Source: Chara braunii (lineage: Eukaryota; Streptophyta; Charophyceae; Charales; Characeae). From it: a DNA stretch of 25,998 bases. Every line of letters starts with the position of its first letter. Position 1 is the first letter of the stretch. Positions 10,670 through 20,530 of this stretch are shown piece by piece. Where the stretch lies: positions 1,344,500-1,370,497 of the forward strand of contig BFEA01000333.1 in NCBI GenBank assembly GCA_003427395.1, given 5' to 3'. Made by a program: the position numbers and the translations under genes. Below the pieces are notes generated by a model, which saw only the letters and a program-made list of their open reading frames with translations, made no database searches and had not been told where the DNA came from.

Positions 10670-10860
10670 TTATTTTTTTGTGGGCAGTGTTGAAGCATGG
10701 ATCCCTTTTGATTTTGAATTTCGTTTCGTTGAAATGGTTATGAGAAAATAGTGCCTTATTTTTTTTGTCAGGGTGGGGGATAAGGGGAAGTGTTTTCAGT
10801 CCCCCACCCGTGTCACATTCGCTTTTTTTTTCTTTTTTCTTTCCGGAGGCAAAAATCGTT

Positions 10861-11131
10861 ATGCCCCTGAAAGTTTGATTTATTTGCAGCGTGCCCCTCC
10901 GACGACTGACTTACCCTGTTGTGCCCCTCTGACAACGATTGACGTTTTTGAAAAAGCCCTGGCGTAATTTTGGCCTAAAATATGTTCAACATGCCCCTAC
11001 CAGTACTAGTTTCAAATTTCCAGCATGCCCCTATCGTATAGAAACATCCTGAGTCACCCAGGGGGACTAGAGAGTACGTATGTCCACCGTCGGAGGGGCA
11101 CATCGCAAATAAATCGAACTTTCAGGGGCAT
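10861..11131. mobile_element. 271-bp foldback element with TGCCCCT motifs
   Basis: Left end 10861-10904 and right end 11088-11131 are 44-bp inverted repeats with about 4 mismatches, starting ATGCCCCTGAAAGTT. TGCCCCT also recurs internally at 10892, 10922, 10992 and 11026. T-rich tracts border both sides. No ORF. Probably a MITE of unassigned superfamily. Confidence 0.7.
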
Positions 11132-11267
11132 ATCAAAAGTTTCCCTTTCTTTTTTTTTATCTTTCTTCCCCCTTTTTTTCTATACTCTACAATAAAGGGA
11201 ATAATGGGTCTTGCATGACTCCGCTATGAACCCGGGGTCCCTGTGTCGGAAAATTGGCGGCGGACAA

Positions 11268-11412
11268 GGTGTGGGCCCACGGGGAGCTTGCACGGAATGT
11301 AGTTTTTTTTCCCCTGTTTGTGCGAGTTCGAACAGTGGTGGGTGCAGGCCCAAGGGGAACTTCCACAAAATGTAGTTTTTGTTTTTCTCGTTCGTATGAG
11401 TTCAAACAGCTA
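11268..11412 (+). repeat. ~73-bp tandem duplication
   Basis: GGTGTGGGCCCACGGGGAGC... and GGTGCAGGCCCAAGGGGAAC... are followed by matching AATGTAGTTTTT and GAGTTC.AACAG blocks. Two adjacent diverged copies. Confidence 0.75.
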
Positions 11413-11954
11413 TACAGCATGGTGGAAGAGTATGGACATGGGGGGAAGTATGGTCATGCACCTTGCTTTCATTCCGGAAACTTCATACGCGCAGAGGAAA
11501 ATCGAAAACAATTGTGCACCACGCGATAGTTTTTCCACCACGACACGTGGCAGTGTCTATTTCCATGTTACGGCAGTAGATTCATTCGATTTTGCTCAAC
11601 CTATCGATAGCAGCACAATGAGGTCAACCACGAGGTTGGAGACTTAGAGCCTCGTTCGGCACCACTTGAAAATACTTAAGTTTCAAGTGCACACTAAACA
11701 ATAAATTATTATTAATTTACACTTACTTTATGTTACCAGTTGTCCGATGGGGAGACGTCTCCTCCGGACGTCTCCGGGAGACGGTCTTGGGGGAGTTGTC
11801 CGAAAAACCGGACAACTGTTTTTTTGCCAAAAAAAAAAAAAAAAAAAATCGGGAGGGGGGTCTACGAACCACTAGGGGACCCCCCCCAAAAACAATCAGG
11901 CTGTTCTGACCAAAAACGAAAAAAAAATTCAGATACGGCGGGGGAGGTGTGATG

Positions 11955-12084
11955 GTGTGTGGATAAAATCTGTGTGTGTGTGTGTGTGCGTGTAGATGTC
12001 GCTGTCACTGCATCTGCCGCCCCAGATGGTTCACTGCATATGCAGCACCTGCTGACTGCACACACACACATTTTATCCACACAC
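11955..12084. repeat. inverted repeat flanked by TG/CA tracts
   Basis: GTGTGTGGATAAAAT (11955-11969) is exactly mirrored at 12070-12084, and the adjoining (TG)n (11971-11989) pairs with (CA)n (12059-12069). The 130-bp unit would fold into a hairpin. CA-rich sequence continues to about 12250. Confidence 0.75.
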
Positions 12085-12447
12085 AAATACTACGAGTGAC
12101 ACGCACGTGAGCACACATACACACTATCTACTCGCACACACACACACACTGTCTGCACACACACAGACACTATGTACACACACAGATGCACTGTCTACAC
12201 ACACAAACACACACTGACACCCACGCATACACACACTCACACTCACACTGGGAAGCAAACAGTAGCAAGGCCAAGACAAAAGTTGTTCATTTTATTTTTT
12301 TGTATAACATAGCTTTATTTTTATTTAAAATTTTGAATTTCATAAAGAATTCCGTTTTGTTTTTTATTTGAAATTTTATTGAGAGTTTTGATGTAGCCCC
12401 AAGGCAAAAGTTGTTCAGTTTATTGTTATGCATAACATAGTGGGTTT

Positions 12448-12483
<36 letters not shown>

Positions 12484-12523
12484 NNNNNNNNNNNNNNNNN
12501 NNNNNNNNNNNNNNNNNNNNNNN
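12484..12523. other. assembly gap (40 N)
   Basis: Forty consecutive N bounded on both sides by T runs (12453-12483 and 12524-12531). The true length is unknown. Open frames crossing it are meaningless. Confidence 0.98.
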
Positions 12524-13008
12524 TTTTTTTTGGTCATTCAGGCTTCGGACAGACTGCCCGAGGAGGACGTCCGACCAGTTTTCCGATCGGACAACCTCGG
12601 ACGGTCAGGGGGGTCCCAGACGTCCGATCTGGTAACCTAGCACTTGCTCGATTTATGGTTCTATGTATACTTAAGGAAAACCTTGAACATGCTGCACTTG
12701 AAACTGAACTTCATGGCTTGACCAATCCTGAACCAGGATCACCTGCTGGAAAAAAAAAGAAAAAAGGAAAAAAGCCCCACTTGGAGTGCTGGCGGTATCC
12801 GCTGGCACTTGAACTCAAGGTACCTTCGGGCGGTGACTTGAATTCAAGGGTGATTTTGGCTGTGTCGCCCTTGAGTATCATGGTTGCAACCTTAAGATGC
12901 AAAAAAGTGAAAATGAAGCGGGTCGCTCCAAGATGGGGGGTGGAACGATGATTTTTCGCTTCGCTCTTGAAGTCAAGTGGTGTGGAATGAGGCCCTTACC
13001 TGTTATAT

Positions 13009-13012
<4 letters not shown>

Positions 13013-13097
<85 letters not shown>
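13013..13097. repeat. (CT)n(TATC)n compound microsatellite
   Basis: CT repeat (13013-13050) changing abruptly to about eleven TATC units. It sits beside the Tourist element end and before a cluster of the dispersed ~40-bp motif. Confidence 0.95.
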
Positions 13098-13129
13098 TTC
13101 ATCCATAGGATGGGCAAAATGAGAATGAA

Positions 13130-13466
13130 TCACTCGCTAAAACATGGAAATATACAATGCCACATTTTCAGTCCTTGTCAGTGTATATTTCCATGTTGTA
13201 GCAGTGAATACTTTTATGTTTTAGGGGAAGACGCACACACACATACACACGAAAAAAGAAAAAAAAAAAAAGTAAAAAAAAAATGTGGAAGTGTATATTT
13301 TTATGTTCTCGTTGAAGATTCATTTCGGATATGGTCATCTTACACACATACACACACAAAAACGAACATTGCCATGCTTCACCAAATGAGCAAAATGAGA
13401 TTCACTTCTTCCCCTATAACATGGAAGTATCCACTGCTACAACATGGAAATATACACTCCCAAAAA
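13130..13466. repeat. cluster of the dispersed GTGTATATTTCCATGTT motif
   Basis: Five copies of a short motif: - strand near 13136-13160, + strand 13180-13210, + strand 13289-13325, - strand 13418-13435 and 13441-13458. The first two form an inverted pair around a 20-base spacer. CA microsatellites follow several of them. Other copies occur near 10600, 11551, 22589, 22785, 22889 and 23632. Confidence 0.75.
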
Positions 13467-13479
13467 CAAAAAATGTGGC

Positions 13480-15400
13480 AGTGTACCAATCCCTCATCAC
13501 CCTGACAAGGGGTGGGCAGGCATTGCCGATGGGGGAAATCAACGGTGATAGCATCGAGCAATGACCAGCCTTGCTCTTGCACCACTGTTGTAGTGGCAAC
13601 CTACCCTGTGGGCTAGAGAGAGATCTGGGTTGGTTGTTGTTCCTCCGTAGTGTACATAGACTAGTGAGAGGATGAGATAGATGAGTACTGGTAAGAGATT
13701 GAGATAGATGAGAGACGAATATGGCTTACTTAAAGCACCCGTACACCATACATCGGTCCGCAGGTTTCAACATGAAACGCACACCACTTCGGAGGCCACC
13801 AATTGTTTTTTTTCAACGGCGGGTCTGACCACGCTGTTGAGCGCATTGGTCCAACAAAAGGGGATCCTCCCAGTCGCTTCACACAGGGTTTGCAGGACTT
13901 CGTCATAGAGCGTTGCTGCTCTGGCCGAGTGCGCCAGCCATACCTCTTGTGAACCCCTATGACATGATAGGGTCACGCGAGGTACAACTTACCTCCACCC
14001 GTGAGAGTTGTCACCATCCTTTAGGTGGGTGTATCCCCGCTGAGCTACTGAACCACATGCGAAGGCTTTTCGTATGCAGTCGCATAGGTGGCTTGACCGA
14101 GGGCGTTTCTCGTTCGCTGTAGCATAGGGGGTACGAGCGGTTAACGTCTGAATCGGGACCCGTGCACGAATCGTCACCCAAGGCGCTGATCTCTCGAACG
14201 CGACCTTGCGTCGGTCGACTAGGACGGTATGATCCAACTACGAGATATCATCTCACTAAACCTAAAATTGAACTCCGTTTTTAAATCGCGCCTAGTCCCT
14301 TTTTCCATACTTAAGCCATAAGTTTTACTAAATAGATTGGACGAGTATCGCATGCGAAACTCTGAATAAATATCGCAACGGCAGATGTTTTAGTCATATT
14401 GGCTAGCCATGCATGAATACGCAAGCAGTCGCAGTGATGGCGTACTATGTACTACCCATAACCACGAGGCCCTTAGTGGTCTCGAGGGTTGCTTTCGACA
14501 CTCAAGTGTCGACTGACATACACCTTGAGGGATTAATTTATCGATGTTAGACAACTGTCAAAGCGGTTGAGAACGACACCCTGTTTTGCACCTTACGAAG
14601 AGTGGGTGGTACGCAGGCTCCAACCTGTTGTGCCAGTCTACCCTTATGGCCATGAAAACGAAATCCATCATCCAGGGTCTAGAGAGAAGTCGAGGGGTTT
14701 AACTTTGACGGTTGTCACGGACTCCAACATCCAACTACTGAATTATAAGAAACAAAAGATAAAAAGGGATCTGTCTTTTCTCTCTCGAAACAAACTATCT
14801 GATCATTACGCACTGTCTCAAAAGGTCGTGCAGATGCAAACAAAAAAATAAATAAATATAAAGGGTTATTAGATACAATATGATCACTCTCATAATTACG
14901 TGTGACTTTCTTCAAAAATATACGTATGATTATAGATAAAATTAAATCTAGATTTCAACTTACAGAATATACCTTCAATCATATCAAAGATCCACATCGA
15001 CAAAGCAAATACTACATGGGGTCAACTTCAACCACTCTTTGCGCTCACACCCCTTTGTCTTATCCACACAAGCCACAACCTTTATCCAACATAAAAAAAA
15101 AAAAAAACACCGAGTCCTCTTTCAAAATTGTCATTTAATAAAAGTCTGGGTAAAACCCCAAAAAACATTTCAACCCACAATGGCTTAGGTTGAGTAGCGA
15201 GAATTCATCGGAATTCAACAGGAAACCAACCTGTTATTAAAAAATAACAGAAGATGATTCTTCTATTAGGATCAACTTGAAGCTAGTTAAGCGTTGAATC
15301 AATCTGAATGAGAGTGACGTGCAGCGCAACACAGACCAATGCCCAAGCTACGTTTGAGTGATCATGAAATAATCCTACCTTCCCATATCACCTTCGATAC
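13480..15400. other. no recognisable gene
   Basis: Mixed-composition sequence with only short open frames and no protein, LTR or RNA-gene signature that I can support. GATAGATGAG is repeated at 13672-13711. A box A-like site lies at 14036-14047 on the - strand, and a small hairpin (TCGACACT/AGTGTCGA) at 14495-14512. Confidence 0.45.
14036..14047 (-). other. box A-like tRNA promoter remnant
   Basis: The - strand reads TAGCTCAGCGGG, matching the TRGYNNARNNGG consensus, followed by ATACACCC. It resembles the D-arm heads at 21674-21700 and 23993-24020. No box B follows at the expected distance. Confidence 0.3.
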
Positions 15401-16059
15401 TTATCTAAAAATGTAAGAAATTTCGACAATATTTCCCATTCGTGAGGGTAGACTGTCAAACTCTCAAGGTTATTATAACTCCTTTAGATTTCAAGAAATT
15501 TTGGCAGCGCTTCCCGTAAGCCAAATACCTCCGTAAAATTTATATAAGACTGAATATGAATATGAAAACGATCTTCTAACTCTATGAGTCAATTCTTGTC
15601 TAACTCCTTGATTTAGTAAAAATATTGGCAGTTGGGTAGCACCTCGTACACATACATGTGCTCCGCATATGCACATACGTGTATGCACGTACGCACGTAC
15701 CCGTTTTCAGGGTCTGCGTACGTGGTGGTAGCGGGCCACTTGGGGGGGCAGTTTTGGCCCCATAGGCCTAGGGGTGGGTTGGGGTAGCCCGTTGGGGCCT
15801 AGCGCGGGGTGGAGGGGTGACACTATCACCACTGTCGCCATCTTCGTGGAGGTCTGCTGCTGACGTGCCGTCGCTGGGAGTCGCCATCGCTGGTTAGTCG
15901 ACTTTCTTCTTCCTCCCCTTGTCATCGTCATGCTCCTCCTTGTCCTGTAACCCGATATCTTCACCCTCTTCCTTTCCAGCATCGCCTTCAGTTCAGCATT
16001 GTTTCCCACCCCGCCGCTTCGACCCCGACACTTCTCGCCCGACTCCATTTAACCATGTG

Positions 16060-16575
16060 CGCACGTCCGCGCAATCCCCCCCTTCCCTACTGCACTCCCG
16101 ATTCACCCTCCCCTCCCTCCCCTCCCCAGTTGCGTCCCTCCCTCAACTTTGATTTTCGCCCTTACCCCATGATTTCCCTTTCCCCCCCCGCTGGATTCCT
16201 CCCCTCGTCGCGATCCGATCTCCCTCAAGTACCAACCCCGATCCCTCCCCGATCAGGCACACGTGCGCGCGCAACCCGACCCCAATTCCCCCCCTCCCCT
16301 ACTCACGCTCCCGCTCCCGACCTTACTGAATCATCCCAAAACCAACCCCCCTCCACCTCAAATTTTCCCCCACTGCTCCGCGATCCCCTTCCTCATCCCC
16401 TCCCCTCCGCCCCAATCTCGATCCCAACAGTATCTTCCCCCCTTTCTACCGATCTCGATCCTCTTTCCCCCCGCCCCGATCGCGATCCCCCTCTCCCTCC
16501 CGAACTGCACCTCGACTCCCTTCCTCCCTATACCTGGCCCAGTTTCCCCCTTCCCCCCCTCCCGCTCCCGCCCGT
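16060..16575. other. cytosine-rich, strongly strand-asymmetric block
   Basis: About 500 bp made almost entirely of C and T with many CCCC runs (CCCTCCCC, CCCCCTCCCC) and GATC/CGATC islands. Its translation gives Pro/Ser-rich open frames (up to 183 aa) with no domain, which I treat as composition artefacts. The G-rich complement could form quadruplex or triplex structures. Confidence 0.8.
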
Positions 16576-16613
16576 TTCCGATCATATTATGTTATATATA
16601 TACTAATACTACT

Positions 16614-16677
16614 AATGTATAATATATATATTATATATATGTGTTATATATATTATATTATATATATTAAAAAAATT

Positions 16678-16709
<32 letters not shown>
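16614..16709. repeat. (AT)n-rich tract
   Basis: Imperfect TATATA sequence ending in a perfect AT run (about 16680-16709), directly before TGTACGCGTACGCG at the right end of the insertion. Confidence 0.85.
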
Positions 16710-17152
16710 CTGTACGCGTACGCGAGCATACCTACGCGTACCTGGTGCTAACCAGCTTGGCAACATCTCTTTTAGAGAGGTAGGTTTCCCATATTTATAT
16801 TAAATCAAATTATGAACTAAAGATAAAACTTGAATTCTGTGAAGATAAAATTTATCTAACTTTTTATATTTGTAGAAATTTCGACAACGCTTCCCATAGG
16901 AAAAATGTTTTTTTTTTTATTCATACAAAGTTAAATATGAAATCTAAAAAGCAATCTAACCCTACAATGCCAAATTTTGTCTAACTTTCTGAATTAGTAA
17001 AAATTCGGGCAACATCTCCTTTAGGGAGGTAGACTTCCCATATTTTTACAAGTCACATATGAAGTTATAAAAAGTTGAACTTTGTGAAAGATAAAATTTA
17101 ACTGGCTTCTTGGATTTGTATAAATTTTGGCAGCACTTCCCGTAGGATAAAT

Positions 17153-17468
17153 GTTTTTTTCAATTGTATACAAAACCAAATATGATAAATAAATTATTCC
17201 CAGAAATGCTGAAATTGAACTAAATAAAATAAATTTAGCTCATAAAATGCAGGAATTAAACTAATTCTTACAGCTCCAACACGTGGAGAACATCTAAAGC
17301 CAATACTCAAAACAAGTAGAGCTCACACTCACCCATATGTAAGTCTATACCACAATGAGTAAGTACTATCACCAATTCCCCAAGTTGTTTTTACACAAGT
17401 AGTTCATTATCTCTCAGTTGAGTAAAACCCCAATACTCGGGCTTACATAGGATATAAGAAAAACTAGA
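17153..17468. other. unassigned AT-rich spacer
   Basis: AT-rich stretch between the two tandem-repeat fields. I see no gene or structure in it. Confidence 0.4.
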
Positions 17469-18220
17469 TCATTCAACTTAGAAACAATGTTCAGTTTTCT
17501 GTCATTGCTTATAAACAAAACACGGAGCACAATAAATTTTTTATCTCCATTGGGCATATGACTAAGCGATTGAACTTCGAAATATTTCTTAGTCACCCTA
17601 AATTGTTTAATATCAAAGTTATATCTCTCTCTTCACCTTATAATAAAAAGAAGGCGTAAGAATGAACCATTCAACTTAAAAACACATGTTCAATTTGCCT
17701 GAATTTTACCTTCAATTATATTTTTGATTGAATACTCTTTTCTTTTGGTTATAAGCCAACGTAGAAACCCTGTCTGACTAGCTTATTCATATAAGTATAT
17801 AATATATAGTATAAGATAAACTATTATCAAATTACTCTTTTTTTGTGCACGGCCTCCCATACTAAGTCATTCAACTTATAAACAATATGTAGTCTCAACC
17901 TTATTCCCCTCCGAAAGAAAACACAAAAAAAGTTCAGTCATTAACTTATAAATAAATGTTGAACCCCTTCCTTCATAACAAAATAAAAGCAGGGATCCCC
18001 ACACCATTCAACTTAGAAACAATGCACAGGGTCCGTTCAGAAACCTAAAAAAAAAAAACAAGTAGACCAAGTCATTAAACTTAGGAACAATGTTTGGCCT
18101 CGAAAAACAAACCAGTCAGCTCTCCCAAAACAAAGTCACAACGACCAGAAGTTTAACCCATCATATGATAATTCAAAGAAATATAGCAGTCAGGCCATTC
18201 ACCTTCTAAACAATCTCTGA
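17469..18220 (+). repeat. periodic CATTCAACTTAGAAACAATG motif field
   Basis: A degenerate 20-bp motif recurs at 17469, 17667, 17866, 17937, 18003, 18071 and 18194, with a weaker one in inverted form near 17560. In the centre the steps are 71, 66 and 68 bp. Sequence between copies is poorly conserved, so this is either an old tandem array or a regularly spaced signal. Confidence 0.55.
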
Positions 18221-18484
18221 CCCTTTGTATGACCCACAACCTCAGTCAAAATTACCTTCCTCCAACCTTCCTTAGTTCACCCCTTTCAGAATTTGACTTC
18301 AGATAAGCAAAAAAAAATAAAAAAATTGAAGTTTATCCATGCGTTCCTTTAGTTTATTCTGAATTAATTCAGAAAAGTCAAACATAAAATGTGTAGGGAT
18401 ACATTAAGAATCATCAAGCATCCATAGAGGGTTGTACTCATAAGGGTCTTAGCAGGGGTTTATAGAAGGATTTATAAAAATTAC

Positions 18485-18626
18485 CTCTTAGTTCCCTGCC
18501 TCCATAACTCGTCATGAGTTCCGTCAGAGCTCCTGCAATCGGTGGGCAGACTCCCCACAGAGTCTTGATGCAGTCATACGGGTTGCAATCCGGCCTGCCG
18601 CCTTTCTCTCGTAACCTCAGACTCGA
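18485..18626 (-). CDS. weak candidate exon, unknown protein
   Basis: On the - strand a pyrimidine tract ending CTTCTTACTCTAAG precedes a 142-bp open segment that ends AGAG before GTAATTTTT, so both splice-like borders are present. It reads REKGGRPDCNPYDCIKTLWG and on to ALTELMTSYGGRELRG. I do not recognise the family. The next downstream acceptor I could find does not keep the frame, and the + strand is also partly open. Could be chance. Confidence 0.2.
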
Positions 18627-19132
18627 CTTAGAGTAAGAAGGGCAAAAAAAAAGGTTTCAAACACCCGAGATACAAGGATGGGATAGACTCAACTCTCAGA
18701 AGATGACCTTGATATCTTTGTGCGCATGAGGGTCCTACAATGGTGGCAAAAAGTCACAGTAATACGGTTGGATCGAAGCTAACGCAGAATGATGGTCCTT
18801 TGACAATCCTTCAATTTACATCAATGACCCCTATGCCAAGCTTAATCATTCCTCGAAGTTGCAACACTGTTTCTCCTCACCAGACTGCTGCTACGCATCT
18901 CCGAAAATCAGTGTTCAAATAAATCACACCCCTTTGCTCTATTTGAAGTGCAGATAGAACCCAGTACAACTTTGACAACCCCAATGTGCGCAACAGTCGC
19001 ACGCAGGGGGCAAGGATAGTAATGCCCTACAACGTGCCCTGCAAGCCTGACCAATTACAACTGCAGTCAGCAAATACTGTAGGCACAACAACCATGCGCA
19101 ACAACAATGTACCGCAGTAGTGTACGACAACA
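18627..19132. other. no supported gene
   Basis: A 60-codon + frame (18740-18922) has ordinary amino-acid composition but no motif, and the splice-like sites around it are weak. Nothing else is evident. Confidence 0.35.
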
Positions 19133-19482
19133 AGCTCTGTAAACTGCCATTTCGTCAAAATTGACATCTTTTATTTTTTGAACGAAATTGAAACCGAGTT
19201 TTTTAACCGAAAACTCGTTAAAATTTGAGGGTCCGGCGTTTGTAAAACGCTGGACCCCCTGGCTGTACATGGACCTAGCTTGAGACCAGGTACCTCCAGG
19301 CAGTCCTGCCCGGAGGTGCCTGGTCTTAAGCTAGGTCCATGTACAACCAGGGGGTCCAGTGTTTGTAAAACGTTGGACCCTCAAGAACAAGAAATTTTGA
19401 CGAGTTTCGGCCAAAAAACTCAGTTTCAATTTCGTTCAAAAAGTAAAAGATGTCCATTTTGACGAAATGGTCGTTTGTAGCT
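19133..19482. mobile_element. 350-bp foldback MITE
   Basis: The whole unit is one long inverted repeat with arms of about 170 bp meeting at GGCAG-TC-CTGCC (19299-19310). Paired blocks include CATTTCGTCAAAATTGACAT, TTTTTGAACGAAATTGAAAC, GGACCCCCTGG and GTACATGGACCTAGCTT. Arm identity is roughly 85-90% by eye. No ORF. Target duplication not resolved. A transcript would form a long pre-miRNA-like hairpin. Confidence 0.85.
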
Positions 19483-20010
19483 CTTTTCATTCTGAACGAG
19501 TAGCAAGTCCCCCAGCAGAACATCGAATGCACGGTTCAACAACTGCGCAGGAAAGGTGCACTCAAAACAACAAAATGCGACGTAGCAGCAAGAAAAACCA
19601 GCAACATGCAGCAGGTCGTTGTAGCAGCACCACGCCTAATGGAAGGAGATGGGTTGTCGAAATACTGCGAAGTTTTCTGGTCCACCGTCGCACACATAGT
19701 TTCAATATTGCAACACTTCTTTGGAAGTCAGGTAGCTGAACCCATTCAGAAAACATAGTCGGGGTTGTTTAAGAGTAAACAAGCACCAATATGACACTGA
19801 AGGGAGAGTATAGAACCAACTTAATTTTCACAATCAGTCACGTACCTGCCACCACCGTGGCAACTAGAGTATATGCAGATGTCGATCATGCAGACCATCA
19901 CCAAGACCAGGTATGAGTCCTCACAGCCTGTGCTCATACTGAGATCAAAACCTGAATGAGCCCTTGCCGTTTTCGTTTCATATGAGACTCTCGCCTTTGC
20001 TGAGCTCGCC
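19483..20010. other. no supported gene; a possible + strand exon
   Basis: At about 19844-19908 the + strand has a CACAATCAG acceptor-like site, an open segment reading TYLPPPWQLEYMQMSIMQT, and an ACCAG/GTATGAGT donor-like site. It cannot be linked to other exons and conflicts with the - strand candidate next to it. Confidence 0.25.
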
Positions 20011-20530
20011 TCAGGACTTCTGTGTTATTCTTCTAATAGGTGCGTTGCCCCAACCAACATCTTGAACAGTAATGTGGATGAGGAAGTCACCAACTGGCAA
20101 CCTCCTTGGCTCATGGTCGGATCTGAGGATCAACCCATCATACCAGATTGAACAAAAAATCAAGCACGGATTTTCCTTTGGTTTATGAAAAGTTACGACC
20201 TCAGACTGCCTCCTTTTTTCATGATACAGTTTGAGAGTGAACCTCCCGCTATAACATGAGTTAAATTTTGACTGAATTAGTACAATTTGACCTGCATCTC
20301 GACTATTGGTTCGTCCTGTACAACCCGACTGTTGGTTCATCCTACATTGCCAGTTCAAGGTGAGTACTTACCTTTTCTCTCTGTCTCTCTCTTTCACACA
20401 AAACTCTGAGGGGATGATTACCGATTTTTTGAAGGAAACGCATGCACTTCAACAAACGTGGGATGAACATCACAACGAATAGCATAATATCGACGGTTCA
20501 AGATATGCAGAAATGAGTATGAACCTCCTA
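20011..20530 (-). CDS. candidate two-exon gene fragment, unknown protein
   Basis: Proposed exons on the - strand: 20530-20422 (YYAIRCDVHPTFVEVHAF, ends ...SKN plus CG) and 20248-20011 (GRFTLKLYHEKRRQSEVVTF to VGDFLIHITVQDVGWGNAP, then a TGA at 20011-20013). The 173-bp intron would start GTAATC, carry TACTAAT about 30 bases before the acceptor TTATAG, and join phase 2 to phase 2 to make an Arg codon. I do not recognise the product. Against it: short open segments with splice-like borders also exist on the + strand here (for example 20283-20361 before GTGAGTAC), and no upstream exon was found. Confidence 0.28.

Larger units (their letters stand above)
11732..12636. mobile_element. insertion nested in the Tourist copy, includes assembly gap
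   Basis: The segment starts GTTACCAG and ends CTGGTAAC (inverted), near GTCCGAT on both sides. It interrupts what is continuous in the other Tourist copy. The interior holds palindromes (GGAGACGTCTCC; AGTTGTCCG/CGGACAACT hairpin at 11794-11817), an A-run, a TG/CA inverted repeat, and the N gap. Boundaries are approximate and no target duplication was found. Confidence 0.4.
11647..12995 (-). mobile_element. Tourist/Harbinger-like non-autonomous element, copy 1 (empty-site copy)
   Basis: Both ends are flanked by TTA (11644-11646 and 12996-12998). The right end read on the - strand is GGGCCTCATTCCACACCACT; the left end is GAGCCTCGTTCGGCACCACT. TWA target duplications and GGGCC-type ends are typical of PIF/Harbinger MITEs. 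Its head (12640-12995, - strand) matches 23092-23582 on the + strand through shared blocks such as GGTACCTTGAGTTCAAGTGC and CCAGCACTCCAAGTGGGGC, but it lacks the U6 and 122-bp MITE insertions found there. A different element is nested inside it. Confidence 0.75.
15631..16756. mobile_element. 1126-bp TIR-flanked insertion with cytosine-rich core
   Basis: Outer 19-bp ends GTTGGGTAGCACCTCGTAC and, inverted, GCTGGTTAGCACCAGGTAC agree at 15 of 19 positions. TTGGCA directly flanks both sides (15625-15630 and 16757-16762), consistent with a 6-bp target duplication. Just inside each end are alternating purine-pyrimidine GTACGCGTACG-type tracts. The middle is a C-rich, G-poor block and then (AT)n. No transposase is visible. 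Superfamily unassigned. Confidence 0.6.
15421..17152 (+). repeat. alternating A/B degenerate tandem repeats (~247-bp dimer)
   Basis: Type A reads GGCAACATCTCYTTTAGRGA and continues to TTCCCATAT (16757, 17003). Type B reads AAATTTYGRCARCRCTTCCC (15496, 16875, 17121; a weaker one near 15421). A and B alternate at about 120-127 bp. One A unit is split by the insertion at 15631-16756; removing that insertion restores the spacing. Confidence 0.65.

Noticed and set aside
12428-12640. frames crossing the N gap
   Set aside because: They contain unknown residues and poly-Phe from T runs; the gap length is arbitrary.
13480-15400. LTR retrotransposon
   Set aside because: No paired LTRs, no TGGTATCAGAGC-like primer site and no gag/pol motifs were found.
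16055-16622. Pro/Ser-rich frames of 183 and 119 codons
   Set aside because: They result from the C/T-only composition of the block; several frames are open at once and no domain or start context is seen.
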